A DNA stretch of 64,000 nucleotides. Origin: Aselliscus stoliczkanus. Taxonomy: Eukaryota > Chordata > Mammalia > Chiroptera > Hipposideridae. The notes under the pieces are model-generated. The model saw nothing but the letters and a program-made list of their open reading frames with translations. It ran no database searches and was not told where the DNA came from. Position numbers and translations under genes: made by a program. The DNA is taken from the NCBI GenBank assembly GCA_033961575.1, contig CM066732.1, forward strand, positions 77,617,187 to 77,681,186, read 5' to 3'. Shown in pieces: positions 11,616 through 23,741 of the stretch. The stretch's first letter is position 1, and the number at the start of each line of letters is the position of its first letter.

Positions 11616-11619
11616 ATTA

Positions 11620-11840
11620 AATGCTAGGGTGAAGATAGGACTGCAGGCAGGAGGCGTTAGGATGTATGTGGGATGGGGATAGGTAGTAATGCCTACAAAA
11701 GAAAGAGAGAGGAAGCAGGATTGGGCAAGAAATACCGTTAGGCCAGGTTATAAATCTGAGATTTGTAAAGGGAAGCAGGATTGGGCAGGGAGAGTCTTGA
11801 ACTGTGAAACACTGGGGGTTTAGATTGTGTGTCAGAGGCA
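11620..11840. repeat. Purine-rich segment with internal repeats
   Basis: GGAAGCAGGATTGGGCA occurs twice, near 11711 and 11772. A related GGAAGGAAGTAGGATTGGAC lies near 13952, on the far side of the ERV-L-like block. This could be ERV-associated non-coding sequence at both sides of the pol remnant, or chance purine-rich similarity. I cannot assign a family. Confidence 0.35.
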
Positions 11841-11869
11841 TGCCATTTTGGATAAAAGTGTTCAGGCTC

Positions 11870-14110
11870 TGGTAACCCCACCATGCTCAGTCATTTTTTT
11901 GAGGACCACTAGGGAAGAATGGTCTTGCTTCACAAGTTGTGATGTATTCTGAAGGCGCCACCACTGGAAGCAGTCAGCTATCTGCATTCTACACAGCTGA
12001 ATGGCAAGTTCTTTCCAGAAGGGAGATCTAAGTAGCCCTCCAAGATTCCAGGGGTCTTTCTTCCTAACACAAACTACAGTTCTTCCTACCACTGGTATTC
12101 ATCATTGCCTTTCTGTACTCTCCATGCTAATCCCTCCTTGGCCTCAGTTATCACCTCTGCTGGTTTCCAAGGTTTGTCTAAAATGTGTATTTCTCTGCTG
12201 CAGGTGGTTTGGACTTCTTTCAGAACCCCAGGTGCCCGCACTGAGATTCTCCAACTGGGGTTTGCCATAAGCTCCACTGTACCTTTTCCACCACTATTTC
12301 CAAAATCATAGAGCCTGCCTGTACATAGGGTCACAGCGGGGCTGTTTACAAATGCAGCGAGGACCTGCTTCAGAGCTCTGCCCTCTGGTATTTGGGCGGA
12401 AGCAGTATTTCTAAGTATGGAATGTGTTATCTGCAGAACCCACAGAAACTTACCAGGCATTGTGCGTCTTTCTTTGTTGTATACAGAATGCAGCCCTTTT
12501 TTTTTAATTTTGGAGGGGATATCACAGCATGCCTTTGACTGCTGGGGCCCTAAAACTTTACTGATGTGACAGACCCCTGAATCTTCATACTGTTTATTTC
12601 CTGTCCTCTAGTGTATGTCTCTTAACAAGGCTGTCAGTATGCTCGCCACTCCTTACTCAACCTGCCTGATCCACATATTTTCTTCAGTGCAATCGATAAA
12701 CGTGTACTCTGAAGGATATTGGATGATCCAGATCTCTTAGGAATATATTATGATAGAATTTATATAGCCCTGGGGCAAAACTGTGAATGTATATGGTTGT
12801 CCACACCATAAGGATGTAAACTGTTTCTCTTCACCTTTCTTGATTAGGACAGAAAGGAACAAACACATTTGCCAAATCAAAGGCTGCATATCATGTCCTG
12901 AGGCCCCTGCCAAGGTGAAATCCTGTATTCCAAGGGAGTACCCCTAAATCAATAAATCTTCTTTATACCATCTGTTCTGGCCATCTATCTTGGACAAGCA
13001 CCCTCAAAATTACATCTTGGGGGTATTTCCCCAACTTCTGCTGAATATACTGGCTAATTCTTATAGCAAATTTAGGAATTGAGTGCTTTCTCTGTTATCA
13101 AGCTCAGCCCATCTGCTCTAGCTGGGCTATGCAGGAGACTTCATCCTAGTTATCAGCATGGCAGCCAGGAGTGGTGGGGCCAGAAATTGAGGGGAAGCTG
13201 CCATTGCCTTGCTGGGAAGAACCCCCCACAGTGTCTTCTCACCTGGGGAGAGTTCTAGCTCTTAATAGGGATGAGCAGCCCCCTATGTAGGCTCTGAAGG
13301 TTCAGAGGTGTCTGAGAAGCCAAAATCTTTAGGGGTATTTATTCTGATGCCCCTATCCCAGATGTCAACCTTCCTGATTTCGCCAACCAGTGCTCCGATT
13401 ATTAGACCTGCCTCCACTCAGCATTCAGTCATCCAGAGCTCAGCAATTCGAAGTCTGGAGTATGGCTTTTGGCTCTTTCTTCTTTCTCACTGTAGAAGAT
13501 AAAGACTACCTTTTAAGCTACCAAAGAGGTCCCCTCGATTTCTCAGCTTCCAGTTTGTTAATTGCCCTTACATTTCATTGTTCTCTCGTGTTTCAGTTCA
13601 CCCTAATAACAACACCTATGAAATGCATTGTCCTTATGCGCATTATTCCTCACCCATTTTCTACTCAGCACTTTCAAAGTCCTGAATCACTGTAGCAATC
13701 AAGATGTTCTACAACACTGTCCCAGGCCACTGCCTGTCACATTAGCAGTGTCGTCACCACCTTGGGCAAGGGGTTATATATGCCCTGCTTACCACCCCAG
13801 ATGGCGGTCCTCAGTGCATGCCAGATGAGAGCTGACTAATCCAGATCCGAGGCCTATCTTACCAGCATGGGTCTCCCAGGAGAGAGATGCTAAGACAGAG
13901 TTAGGAACGCAATATTTTCTTGGGAGAGGCCACACCCATGAAAGGTAAAGGGGAAGGAAGTAGGATTGGACTGGGAAAGCTTTCCGATGAGATGTAGATC
14001 AGAAAGTGTGAAAGGAAAGGGGGAGGAAGCAAATTGGGAAAGCCTCACACTGCCATGCAGGCCTAACAAAGTGTTGACCAACCCCAATGGAAAGCACCCA
14101 ATCCAAAATT
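11870..14110 (-). mobile_element. Decayed ERV-L-like retroviral internal region, minus strand
   Basis: The block is recognised by its pol remnant (separate entry). Upstream in the element's own orientation (13.5-14.1 kb) is non-coding or gag/leader-like sequence with no open frame. Stops and frameshifts occur throughout. No pair of LTRs could be delimited, so the boundaries are estimates. I infer an ancient class III (ERV-L type) provirus fragment. It has no coding capacity. Confidence 0.55.
12086..12800 (-). pseudogene. ERV-L-like pol (reverse transcriptase) remnant
   Basis: Read on the minus strand at about 12754-12794, one frame gives YTFTVLPQGYI, the conserved reverse-transcriptase stretch of ERV pol genes. 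The position of the catalytic aspartates follows near 12690-12700 but is broken by a frame change and substitution, so the enzyme is dead. The 124-codon open frame at 12086-12460 lies downstream, where the connection/RNase H region would be expected, and has only weak resemblance. Function is lost. Confidence 0.6.
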
Positions 14111-14274
14111 GCCCATAGTGGACAAAAGATGGAGAAACAGCAATCTCAGCCTTCTTCCTCATAACAGCCATTTAGATGAAGGAGGACAGCTATTTATATT
14201 TCCCTGAGTCTGTTCTTTTCCAGAATCAATACTTTTAAATTCAGTTATTCCCCCATGATATGGCTTCCACTCCG

Positions 14275-14590
14275 TCCATTCAGCTGGTATTTATTAAGAG
14301 CCTAAAATGTGCCAGGCGTTCTGCATAGCATTGGGCAAAAATGGTCCGGTCTTAGACCCCCCCCCCGCCCCTTGCAATGTAATTGGCCCAGGGCCTGGCC
14401 TATGCTCAATTGCTGGGGTGGTTCCTAAAGTCACTGCAGTGGGAAGCTGACTGAAATATCGGCAATTTCCACTCATTGCAAAGAACAGTGATAGGTTTGA
14501 TAGAAAATACAGAGTAAATAAATATGGTTCTTGCTATCCAAGGAACTGGCAAAATAGAAAGGGGAAAAGATATGCACATCACAAAGAAGT
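14275..14590 (-). mobile_element. L2 3' fragments, antisense, interrupted
   Basis: GGTATTTATTAAGAGCCTAA and ATGTGCCAGGCGTTCTG are the antisense L2 3' end. Matching L2 text (AATATGGTTCTTGCTATCC) resumes near 14520. About 150 bp between, starting with a C-run at 14357-14366, is unassigned. Confidence 0.5.
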
Positions 14591-15063
14591 CACCCAAATT
14601 GCATAGTTGCAGGGGACATCTGTCACTTTTGTCTGTTCTGCATCCATTTCCTTCGTTATGCAAGCTGTAACTCAGTTTCCCTTGGGGAACCACCCCTCTC
14701 TGTTCTAGTGGAAATGCACCACCATCCCCACCTTCGCACATGTCCATCAGCACTAGGAGAAAACATGGCTCAGGCTTGGGCACTCAGAACTTTGTTGGGA
14801 ATACGCGTTTTCCTCCCACTGGTGCTGCTTGTTGTAAAGATGACAAGTCTGGAGTTACCAGAGAATACCACATGAAAAGAGCCTGCCTCAGAATGAAAAC
14901 AAGGCAAAGGAAAGCAATGCTGAGGGGAAAAAAAATACTTCAGAATCTGGATTTTGATGTCACATTTGCAGCCCGTGGATCCCTCCAGACTTTCAGACCT
15001 AGATGCATTCCTGGACTTTTCAGTTTTGTGAGCCAAATAGTATCTCTTTGGCTTCAGGTTTTA

Positions 15064-15595
15064 TTTTTTTTTTAAAGAATTTATTGGGGAATTGGGGGAG
15101 GGAAACAGACAAGTTGCTGTCCTTTTGTTCTTCAGTCTAGTTGTGGAGGACGTTGCTTCACTGGCCCATGTTGGTATTATCATTGCACTCTTCCCGGGTG
15201 AGGCAGATCGGTCGCCGGCCTCTGGATAGCCATTCATGGTGGCTATCAGCCGCTCACGCTGGCTGCCGGCCACTCACTGTAGCCTATGGCAGCCCACTGC
15301 AGCAAGGGCTGCAACCTACACCATCGTCAGGACTCACAGCAGCCCAGCTCCAGGTAGAGCTGTTGTTCACCATCTTAGCTGTAGAGGGCAGTGTCACTGG
15401 CCCTCATATGTGGGATCCGAATTGGTGCCACTGGCGTCCCAAGACAGCTCTTTTTTTTTTTTTCAGGGCAGTGTCACTGGCCTTCGTATGTGGGATCCGA
15501 ACCGGGGCTACTGGCTTCCCAAGCCAACGCTTAACCACCACGCCTCTCGGCTGGCCCCCAAGCCAGCTCTTAACCAACGCACCAATCGGCCGGCC
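15064..15595 (-). mobile_element. Long SINE, minus strand, host of a nested SINE
   Basis: Full-form SINE in antisense: poly(T), AAAGAATTTATTGGGG, body, TAGAGGGCAGTGTCACTGGC, head ending CACCAATCGGCCGGCC. The target duplication TGGCTTCAGGTTTTA (15049-15063) and TGGCTTCGGGTTTTT (15596-15610) brackets the whole block. A short SINE (15453-15556) sits within its head. The 163-codon open frame through it is not a gene. Confidence 0.93.
15453..15556 (-). mobile_element. Short SINE nested inside the long SINE
   Basis: Head-only copy: T-run, CAGGGCAGTGTCACTGG, antisense B box, tRNA-like stem, CTCTCGGCTGGCC. Its own target duplication CCCAAGACAGCTCTT (15438-15452) and CCCAAGCCAGCTCTT (15557-15571) consists of host-SINE sequence. 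This shows that the short form moved after the long one had landed. Confidence 0.93.
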
Positions 15596-15734
15596 TGGCT
15601 TCGGGTTTTTTGAGATAGGTTTTGAGCCTTGATACAAAAAAAAGAAAAAAAGGTAGAGAAAGGACTGAATCTGGAATAGCGGTATAATCCTCTTTAATAT
15701 AGGCCAAAGAAGAGTCATTTACTTTTAGAATTAG

Positions 15735-15870
15735 AAAAGACCTCACACATCCTGTAGTTCCAATCCAATGCCTTTGCAAGAGAGTCAGCAAAAGTTAAGT
15801 GACTCATCCAAGGTCACAGAGCCATTTAATGGCAAATCGCATTTTGTTTCTAAGTCTTCAGTTCTAGGCC
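15735..15870 (-). mobile_element. MIR fragment, antisense
   Basis: TTAAGTGACTCATCCAAGGT followed by CACAGAGCCATTTAATGGCA is the reverse complement of the MIR core ('tgaccttgggcaagt'). Confidence 0.65.
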
Positions 15871-17025
15871 ACAGTTATCTTCACTGTAACATCCTATGTC
15901 CCTTAAGAGAAGGGAGATTACACAACACAATTCACAGAACACACAGAAACAGAAAAAAACTAATTTATAAACAATAACAGTCAGCTAATGCTAATTTAGT
16001 GTTTAATGCCAGTAATCCTGGATAATGTGGCTATTGAAAGTAGTTTCTAACATGGGCTTCATACTATAATTTAGCATTAGTTAAGTGAGAATAAAATCAA
16101 AATATGCACTTTTGAAGAAAGTATGAAAAATGTTTAGGCCTTATTAATTTTTTGTGTGTGATTTGCCTGAAAATGTTCCTTTTTTTTTGTTCAGCACATT
16201 TCTATTCTTTAGAAATTATTTGTAAAATCTGTAATGTTGCAAGGGGAAAACCATTTTGGAAAATTTAAATGAATTTTTTCTAGTGCATTGTTATTTACCT
16301 AATTATTATAAAGAACGTCAAGGCTTTTCTGTCGTGAGAGAGCCACTACCTTGTTTTGATAATGTATTCTTATAGCAGCATTAAAAAAAAATCAGCATTC
16401 TCAGGTTTTAAAACTTAAATTAAAGGCAAAATTTTTGAGTGATGACTGTGTCCACATAAAATACCCTCAGGAAATTGTGAAGTTGATTTGTTTTATAATT
16501 TTTTTTCTAGAAAAGTGCTTATAAACTATCTGGGGCTTTGTATTTCAGAGAAGATTTATTTGTGGGGTTTTGTTTGTTTTACCTAGGCATTGTATTATTT
16601 CTAATTTTAAAATGTATTTGGATTTTTTTCATATGCCAGATTTTGGGGGTATTTTCCAGATTTTTCTAAAAGCAGCATTATAATCAATCATATGCTCACT
16701 ATCCCATAACTAGCTTAGTGGATCAGTTTTACACATTGCAAAATCAAAACAGAGAGCTGTAGAAGAGGGCGACAAAGAGAATACTTTCCATTATACTATA
16801 CACACTATACGTGGCAACTCTCGGTGTCTAGTTTTTAGGATTAACTTTCTTACAGGATATTCATCTATAATAGTCAATTTAAAGCTTCAAGGAGTCCCAC
16901 ACAAATCTTCAGATTTACAACATCATAATTATAAAAAGATGGCATAATGTGTATACAAAAATGCCATTACTACAAATGCTTAGTTAAAAAAATAATTGAT
17001 GACAAGAAAAGCAAAGAAACAAAAT
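15871..17025. other. Very AT-rich unique sequence
   Basis: No coding signal, no recognisable repeat family. T-rich and A-rich runs are frequent. This is a plausible place to test for conserved non-coding sequence by alignment, but nothing here shows it directly. Confidence 0.5.
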
Positions 17026-17037
17026 AAGCATATTAAT

Positions 17038-17456
17038 GGAACTGGCCAGGTGGCACATTGGTTAACAGTTGGTCTGGGACACCAGCTCTAAGCATCAGGA
17101 TCCCGGTTCAAATCCCACAGAGGGGGCCAGTGATGCTGCACCCTGTACAGCTAAGATGGTGAACAACAGCTCTACCTGGGGTTGGGCTGCCTTGAGTGGC
17201 CAGCGACGGCATAGGCTGCAGTGAGACTGGCTGGCAGCTGGTGTGTGCTTTCGTGAGTGGCCATCCAATGCCCAGTGAGTGACTTCCTCACCCGGGAAAA
17301 GTGCAATGACGATACCAACATGGGCCAGTGAAGTGACGTCCTCCGCAACTAGACTGAAGAACAAAAGGATAGCAACTTGTCTGTTCCCCTTCCCTGATTC
17401 CCTAACGCTGTTCCCCTACCCCAATTCCCCAATAAAATCTTTAAAAAAAAAAAGAA
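17038..17456 (+). mobile_element. Long SINE (full form), plus strand
   Basis: Head CTGGCCAGGTGGCACATTGG, B box GGTTCAAATCCC near 17106, GGGCCAGTGATGCTGC, body, then CTAGACTGAAGAACAAAAGG, CCCCAATAAAATCTTT and the A-tail. The target duplication AAGCATATTAAT is exact at 17026-17037 and 17457-17468. The anticodon region differs from the main short family (TGGTCTGGGACACCAGCTC), marking a subfamily shared with the copy at 56421. Confidence 0.93.
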
Positions 17457-17577
17457 AAGCATATTAATTACAAAGGAGGGAAGTAGTATCTTGGTACTTC
17501 ACTAGTAAGGAAAGCCTGGGTTTTTGCTTCTTCAAATTCAATAAATGCATTTACACATTCAAAAACTAGTCACTGAG

Positions 17578-17739
17578 GGGCTGGTCGAGTGGCGCGGTGG
17601 TTAAGAGCTGGCTTGGGATGCCAGCAGCCCTGGTTTGGATCCCACATATGAGGGCCAGTGACACTACCCTCTAAAAAAAATAAATACATAAAATAAAATA
17701 AAATAAAAAATAAAACGGTGTTAAAAAAACAAAAACAAA
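17578..17739 (+). mobile_element. Short SINE, plus strand
   Basis: Head-only SINE (GGTCGAGTGGCGCGGTGG, stem GCTGGCTTGGGATGCCAGC, GGGCCAGTGACACTACCCTC) with an A-rich tail diverging into AAATA/AAAAC simple repeat. A perfect 17-bp target duplication AAAAACTAGTCACTGAG lies at 17561-17577 and 17740-17756. Confidence 0.94.
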
Positions 17740-17756
17740 AAAAACTAGTCACTGAG

Positions 17757-18700
17757 CATCTATGTCCATTCAGCACAGGAGATATGATGATGGATGGACC
17801 CAATCCTGATGGCTGAGGAGCTTAAAGAAGTAGGGCAGAGTCACACAAATGCAAATGATGAAAGCACCATGTGAGATATGTTGCAGTAGAACTTAGGATG
17901 ACTGATGCGAAAGCAGGGATGACACAGTAAAGATGATCTGGGCAAAGGGAAGGAAGGGTAAAAGGAGGCTTCCTGGGCGAGGAAATCAGTAGGAATTTAA
18001 CAGGTATAGACCAAAAGGAAATTCTGGATTTGCAGTTTCTTAGGTGCGTGGGAGCATGTATGTCTCATGCAGAGAATGCAGCATGGTTAGAGAGCAGGCA
18101 GGGTCTGTGGCGGGACATGGAGATGAAGTAAAACGAGAGGCAGGAAATTCAGCTGTACTAGAAATTCAGGTGTACTAGACAGGTAGGTGCCAGATTCTAA
18201 AGACCTTGAATACCAAAGCATGGAATTTGGATTTCGTCTCATTTTCCATAGAGAATTATCAAATATGTTTTTATGTATTTTAGCAAGATTATGGTGTGAT
18301 CATATTAGAATGCAGAAAGATAAAGTCTTCAAGATGGCAGAGGATAGATAAGTGGGAAAAGAGACTGGAGCTAAGGACCCTGTTAGAAAATGATTCCAAT
18401 AGAAAGTGGCATGGTGCTGAGTAGTAATGTAATGATATATGTAGTGAGGCAGTGCAGAAAAAAAGACAGGCATGCAGCTGGGGGTCAGTGATAAAAGCTA
18501 GATAGGAAACAGGGAAGAGGAACAGGTTTGCAAGTAGGATTGGGGTCAGGAGTTGTAAAGTGGACAGGAAGTCATGTTGGGTTTGGGGGCATGGTAGGTT
18601 GGGGTGTCTGTGGGTATCCAGGTGGATCTACTTGGTAGACCACTGGAAAATGAGTGAAAAAATAAGGACAGCATTCAGCTGTTGAAGACCAGCCTTCATG
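17757..18700 (-). mobile_element. L2 LINE fragment, antisense
   Basis: Plus-strand text such as CTTCCTGGGCGAGGAAATC, ACATGGAGATGAAGTA, GCCAGATTCTAAAGACCTTG, TTTGGATTTCGTCTC and GCATGGTGCTGAGTAGTAAT is the antisense of the L2 ORF 3' part (CR1-clade reverse-transcriptase C-terminal region). Decayed, with no open frame. A small direct repeat GTACTAGA sits near 18155-18180. Confidence 0.65.
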
Positions 18701-18859
18701 GACAGGGGGAGACTGGCAACTGAAGACCACTCAAATCTGTGTCAGCTATAAACCACGGAAAGTTGCCTGTTTTATCATAATTGTCTTCTAGGTAACTATA
18801 AACACACACAAAAAAAAACATTTTAGAGCTCATGTAGCTCTCATTAAAGAATAGATGTC

Positions 18860-18950
18860 CAGAGAAAGCAGATGACTTGACTTGACTCAGCCGCACAGCT
18901 GGTAGGTGGTAGAACCCAGAATCTAATCCAGATGTCTAGGCCAGTGTATG
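18860..18950 (-). mobile_element. MIR fragment, antisense
   Basis: CGCACAGCTGGTAGGTGGTA followed by GAACCCAGAATCTAATCCAG matches reverse-complemented MIR. Confidence 0.65.
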
Positions 18951-19249
18951 CCACCAGACAGAACCAAAGGAAATGTAATCCAGTGCCTGATGCGATTAAC
19001 ACGGCCAACTTTCTGGGTCACGACTTACTCATCTGTGAGAAACTTTTGGATGGCATGATCTCAAAACTCCCTTCTGACTCTAAAATTGCATCATTATGTG
19101 CCTCATTAATGAGCAAAACCTACCATGTCTAATCCTTGTTTACCACTTCCAAGCGAGTGAACTGGAGTAAATCAAGAATGCACTAATGCCCAGTTTCCTA
19201 ACCCCTACAACTCATCATGAGGATCTGATTATTGTGGCAGTGTGTTTTT

Positions 19250-19965
19250 ACACTTATCACAGTGGTCATCAGGAAAATGGGAGTTAAAACAGTGCAATGC
19301 TGCAACATATTCTCTAGAATGGCTACAATGAAAAGGAGAGAAAGGACAGAGTGCCAGCAGCTATGAGGAACAGCTCTCACTTACTGCCGATGGAAATGGA
19401 GATGGGTAGGACCACATTGGAAAACCTCTGCTATCCAGTAAATCCAAATGACAAGCATACCTGAGATCCAGCATCTCCTCCTTAGGGAAGCAACCAACAG
19501 AAACACATGCATCTATTAACCCAGATCCCTGCCCAAGCATGTTCATACAACACTGTTATAGGAACCCCACACTAGAAATTTCCCCTAAATCCATCAACAA
19601 CAGAAGGGATAAATACATTAAGGCATAGTCAAGATAGGAGGAGAATGAAAGAACTACAACTACATACGATGTGGCTAAATCTCACCAACAAAATGTTGAG
19701 TGAAAGAAGCCAGACAGAAAAATGGTATACACAGAATGCTTCAAATTATATAAAGTTCCAAAACAGGCAGACCTGCTCCATGCTGTTGGAAGACAGGAAA
19801 GTGTTACTCTCTCAAAATGGAAGAAGGAGTGTCTTCAGGAGTGCTGATAATATTCTGTTTCTTGATCTGGATGCTGATTATTACAAGTATAGCTTATAAA
19901 AATTCATGGAGTTCTATACTTCCAATTTTTGAATGTACATTATACTTCAACAAAATTTTTAAAAT
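19250..19965 (+). mobile_element. Old L1 3' end, plus strand
   Basis: The ORF2 C-terminal/3'UTR order is recognisable: GCAACATATTCTCTAGAATGG, CAGCTCTCACTTACTGC, CATTAAGGCATAGTCAAGAT, GTTGAGTGAAAGAAGCCAG, TCTTGATCTGGATGCTGATT, and the end motif ATTATACTTCAACAAAATTT. High divergence points to an ancient L1M subfamily. Confidence 0.78.
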
Positions 19966-22327
19966 CTTCCCAGTATCTAACAGTTATTAGCATTCTTTAT
20001 ATGGAAATGTTTATGTCTAGATATACCTATGTATTTACCTTTTAAATAGCCACCTACCTCTCTATGCAAGCATGTCTCTCTGACTAGATCAGTACTTTCT
20101 GCACAATAAATGGTTTGTTGTAACGTGGGAAAAAAGGATCTGGGTTTTCCTCCACTGGTTGTGACTGGCAGCATTTCCTAATGGAGAAGGGCCAAATTCC
20201 ATACAGCATTTGCAGTGAGCTATCTGAAAACACTGCTGAGGGGCTTGCATGTGGAACTTGCTTAATAAAGACCGGCTAAGGGGACATCAAAGATTTGTCC
20301 CTGAACGTAGAAACCATAATCAACAAGGTTCTTGAATGAATTGGGAAGGAAATCATTTTTTGAAACGTGTTGATTTGAACGTGCCATATAAAAACATCCC
20401 ATGTTCTGCTCTCCTTATATACTGTATTCTATTTTTATCATGATTTATTACATTATAAAAAATTAATGTCAATTCTACGATAAATTATGTTTTCTAATTA
20501 CTGTAATCTGGTAGAAGTATGACCTATTGATTAGATTACCATGCTAAAAATGACACACAGTTTTATTAATCAAAACATTGAGGCAGGGAAACCAATCCTT
20601 AGAATTAGACAATTCTTAAATGTAACCCTGTCAGAGGTTTAAAGCTATGGAAACTAGGGGGAGGGGAAGAGTTGAAACAATTATGACAGTTTCAAATACT
20701 GGATATCTGTAATAGCACTTAAAAATTCAGATTTTTTAATTGAAAATTTCAGATATTTAAGGTGTTTTCTTTCAACTGTTTGTGTAAATATGGAGAACTA
20801 AGATTGGAACTATTATTTGTCAGGCTTGAAGGAATGCTTAAAATTTGTTAAATAAAGTAAGATTTGTAGCTAAATATGATAGTACTTAAATCTAATTCTG
20901 TGGTCCATTTTCTTTGTCCAATTTAAAAGAGAAATGGATTTAGTTTTGAAATTCCATATGATTTATTTCTTTAAGCTCCTTTAGATTTACAAACCATCTC
21001 AACGCAAGGGGAATCTTCCTCAAAAGTGTTAATATATATTTTTTTAAGTTTCTTGCTGGAGATAAATAATTTAACTACAATACACTCCAAAAAGTGGACA
21101 ATTAATGGTGACAAAGGTAGCTGCACAGCAGCCACTGAGAAGGAAACCAACAAAAGACAAAAAATGTGAATACATACTTACTTATTTGCCTAAAAGGGTT
21201 TTTAATATGGCCACTTCTCTTAGTCATGGGTTTTCCTCTTGAATGTGCATCATACATGAGTTGAAGGAAAAATTCTGTTATTTAGCGGTCCTCATATTCA
21301 GTGGCCAGTGGGCTGGTCTTGGGGGCGGGAAGGGGGTATTTTTAGCAACTTGGATTTATAGGCACCTGAACCTGGCTTTATATTTAAGTTTGAAGAAACC
21401 CTGTGGTTGCCTGCTTCTAATTGGTCTTTAATTTCTGAATTGATGAGGACATTCCAGTGCTGTCCCTGCTCCCTCCCTTACTTCTTCCTCTTCCCTTTCT
21501 CCTGCTCCTTTCTTTTTATTCACACCACTGTCAGAGGCCTTAAGGAGTACTTTCCTTTCAAGCTTTTATTTCACAACAGCTCCGCTGAAGCAGGATTCTC
21601 AACATAAATAACACCCATTACCAGCCCCCTACCATTGTCTGACAGAAAAACACCAATTAAAAGAAGAAACAAGGTTAATGTCAAAATTACAGCTTTTAAA
21701 AAAAAGACCACTAATATTCGGTTTTAGAGAAAACAAGGGGGGAAGGCACGTCTTGGTGAATAGGAAATTGCAGTGTTACAGAAGAAAATGAGTAGCAGTT
21801 TAGAGTTGCCAGTCAAATAACAACCAGCACCAGAGAGTAATGGCAAAAAAGGCTAAAAAAGAGGTGACAGATATGCTGATTTTAAAAAAATCTTAAAAAT
21901 GAGCTTTCTTTGAACATTAAATAGAAAAATCCAGAGTTTGGATTGCCAACTGTTTACAAAGAAAAGATTATTCAGAAGAACTACGTGACTTAAACAATAA
22001 CATCTTTCAGATTCTTCTGGGAAGATAGGCAGATAATATGAAATTTAAACTAACATTTGGACTTTGTCCATTTTGTGCACAGTGAAGACATTTTTGGCAT
22101 GCAATTTAACGTATTTTCATATCAGTTTATCATTCCAAAATATAGTGAAAACACACACATCTGCAGTTGCACCCCGTGGTAAGAAGGAAAAAAAAATGGA
22201 AAAGGCTGAGGCCACTTTGCCTTATACAGAAATAAATCATTCCCTGTATTCATTTTGCACTTATTCTCACCCTTTAATGTATGTAACATACACTTTTAAG
22301 AAATTCTTTGTAAGAGCAAAGTTGTCA
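19966..22327. other. AT-rich unique sequence
   Basis: No repeat or gene recognised. A pyrimidine-rich patch lies near 21460-21515 (CCCTTACTTCTTCCTCTTCC). The open frame at 22064-22330 (88 codons) has no recognisable domain. Confidence 0.45.
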
Positions 22328-22475
22328 TGAAAATGTGGGCAAGGTACTTAACCCTCACTGTGCTTTAGTTTCCCCAATCTCAAATACAAAGACAACAGTA
22401 GAACCTATGTCTCTGGTTCTACTGTGAAGATCTAATAAGTCAATACGTAACTACCCAGGACAGTGCATGCACATA
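22328..22475 (+). mobile_element. MIR fragment
   Basis: GGGCAAGGTACTTAACCCTC, TGTGCTTTAGTTTCCCCAAT, and CAGGACAGTGCATGCACATA lie in MIR order on the plus strand. Confidence 0.75.
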
Positions 22476-23734
22476 GTACCAAAAATAAAGAGGAAAAAAA
22501 AAACACAATAAAACAAGGCAGTAAGGCAATGCAGACTGTTTATTAAATTACCAGCTATTAAAACATTCGTAACTGCTAGAAAAAAAAAATTAAAAGACTA
22601 TGTGAGAAAGACCATATGTGGCCTGCAAATCCTAAAATATTTACTATCTGGCCCTTTACAAAGGTATTCATCAATCTGCCCTCTCATAGTTATCCTTGAC
22701 TGCAATAGCTATCATATATGTGGAATGCCAGAGATACTTAGATTTTCTCTGGGGTTACATAGCCTTTACTAAGATTAAAAATTGATCATATAACCACATT
22801 ACAATTTCTTGAATAAGTTCAAAGGTTACCAAAATATTTATCAAAGGAAAGGATTCTGAAGTGTGTCTGATATCTAATCCCAGCAAATTGTTAATCAGGT
22901 GTTTTTGGTTTTGATTGGAGGCCTGGTCTAAGCACATGATCACCAGGAGGTGAACTAATGTACATGCATAGATGTTTCAAGGGTACTATTGCCAAATTAA
23001 GCTCCTTCAGGGCTGTGTGGATGCACAACTCCAGGGGGCACCAGCCACATTGTATTCTGTGAGAATGAGTTATGCTTCTAGTTTGCCCTTGGAGCAAAAG
23101 ACAATAGGAATGAAGCCCCCTGAGCTATGCAGCATAGGGGTACTGAGCTAAGCTCCTCTTCAAGTGGAATTTAAGTGGGTAAATAAGGAAAATAATTTGC
23201 ACCATGTATTTTTATTTTGACAGAAAATTTGACAAACTCTACCTTGATATCTTCTTGTGAAGAAAGGGAACTATAGTTTTAGATGCTAATCTAATTTTCA
23301 AAAGTTGAATATTTTTCCCAAAGATTAAAATCCATAGACTGATGGAGGCCAGCTGGTTGGGGGCCAGGGCAGTCAGACTAGTGGCTTAGTATAAGATAGT
23401 TATCTTGGTCCAGAAAAGCTCAACTTAGTTTTAATTCGTGATCTGAATGAGAATATAGAAGCTATGCTTATCAAATTTGCTTATGACATAAAGTTGGGAG
23501 GCCTAGAGGATACTAGGCATGGTCTCCAAATGAAAATTTTAACAATGGACCAAAACTAAGCAAAAACAATCATAATAGAAACCAGTCTTTTGCATTAAGG
23601 AACCCTCTAAATCATGATTCCCTCAATATTGATACATGTAATTGATTTTTGAACCAAATGTATTTTGGGTTAAAAAGACTCAAGAGATTTTAAAAAGATT
23701 GGGTTAAGTATGGAGAACAATAGTTATCTTTAAA
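22476..23734. other. Unique sequence
   Basis: Nothing recognisable: no exon, repeat or regulatory structure could be supported. Confidence 0.45.
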
Positions 23735-23741
23735 TAATGAC

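Noticed and set aside
12086..12460. 124-codon antisense frame considered as a cellular gene
   Set aside because: It lies downstream of a retroviral RT motif in the same orientation and is better explained as decayed pol sequence.
15141..15632. 163-codon open frame, the longest in the window
   Set aside because: It spans a long SINE and the SINE nested in it. Both target duplications show that this is transposon sequence, not a gene.
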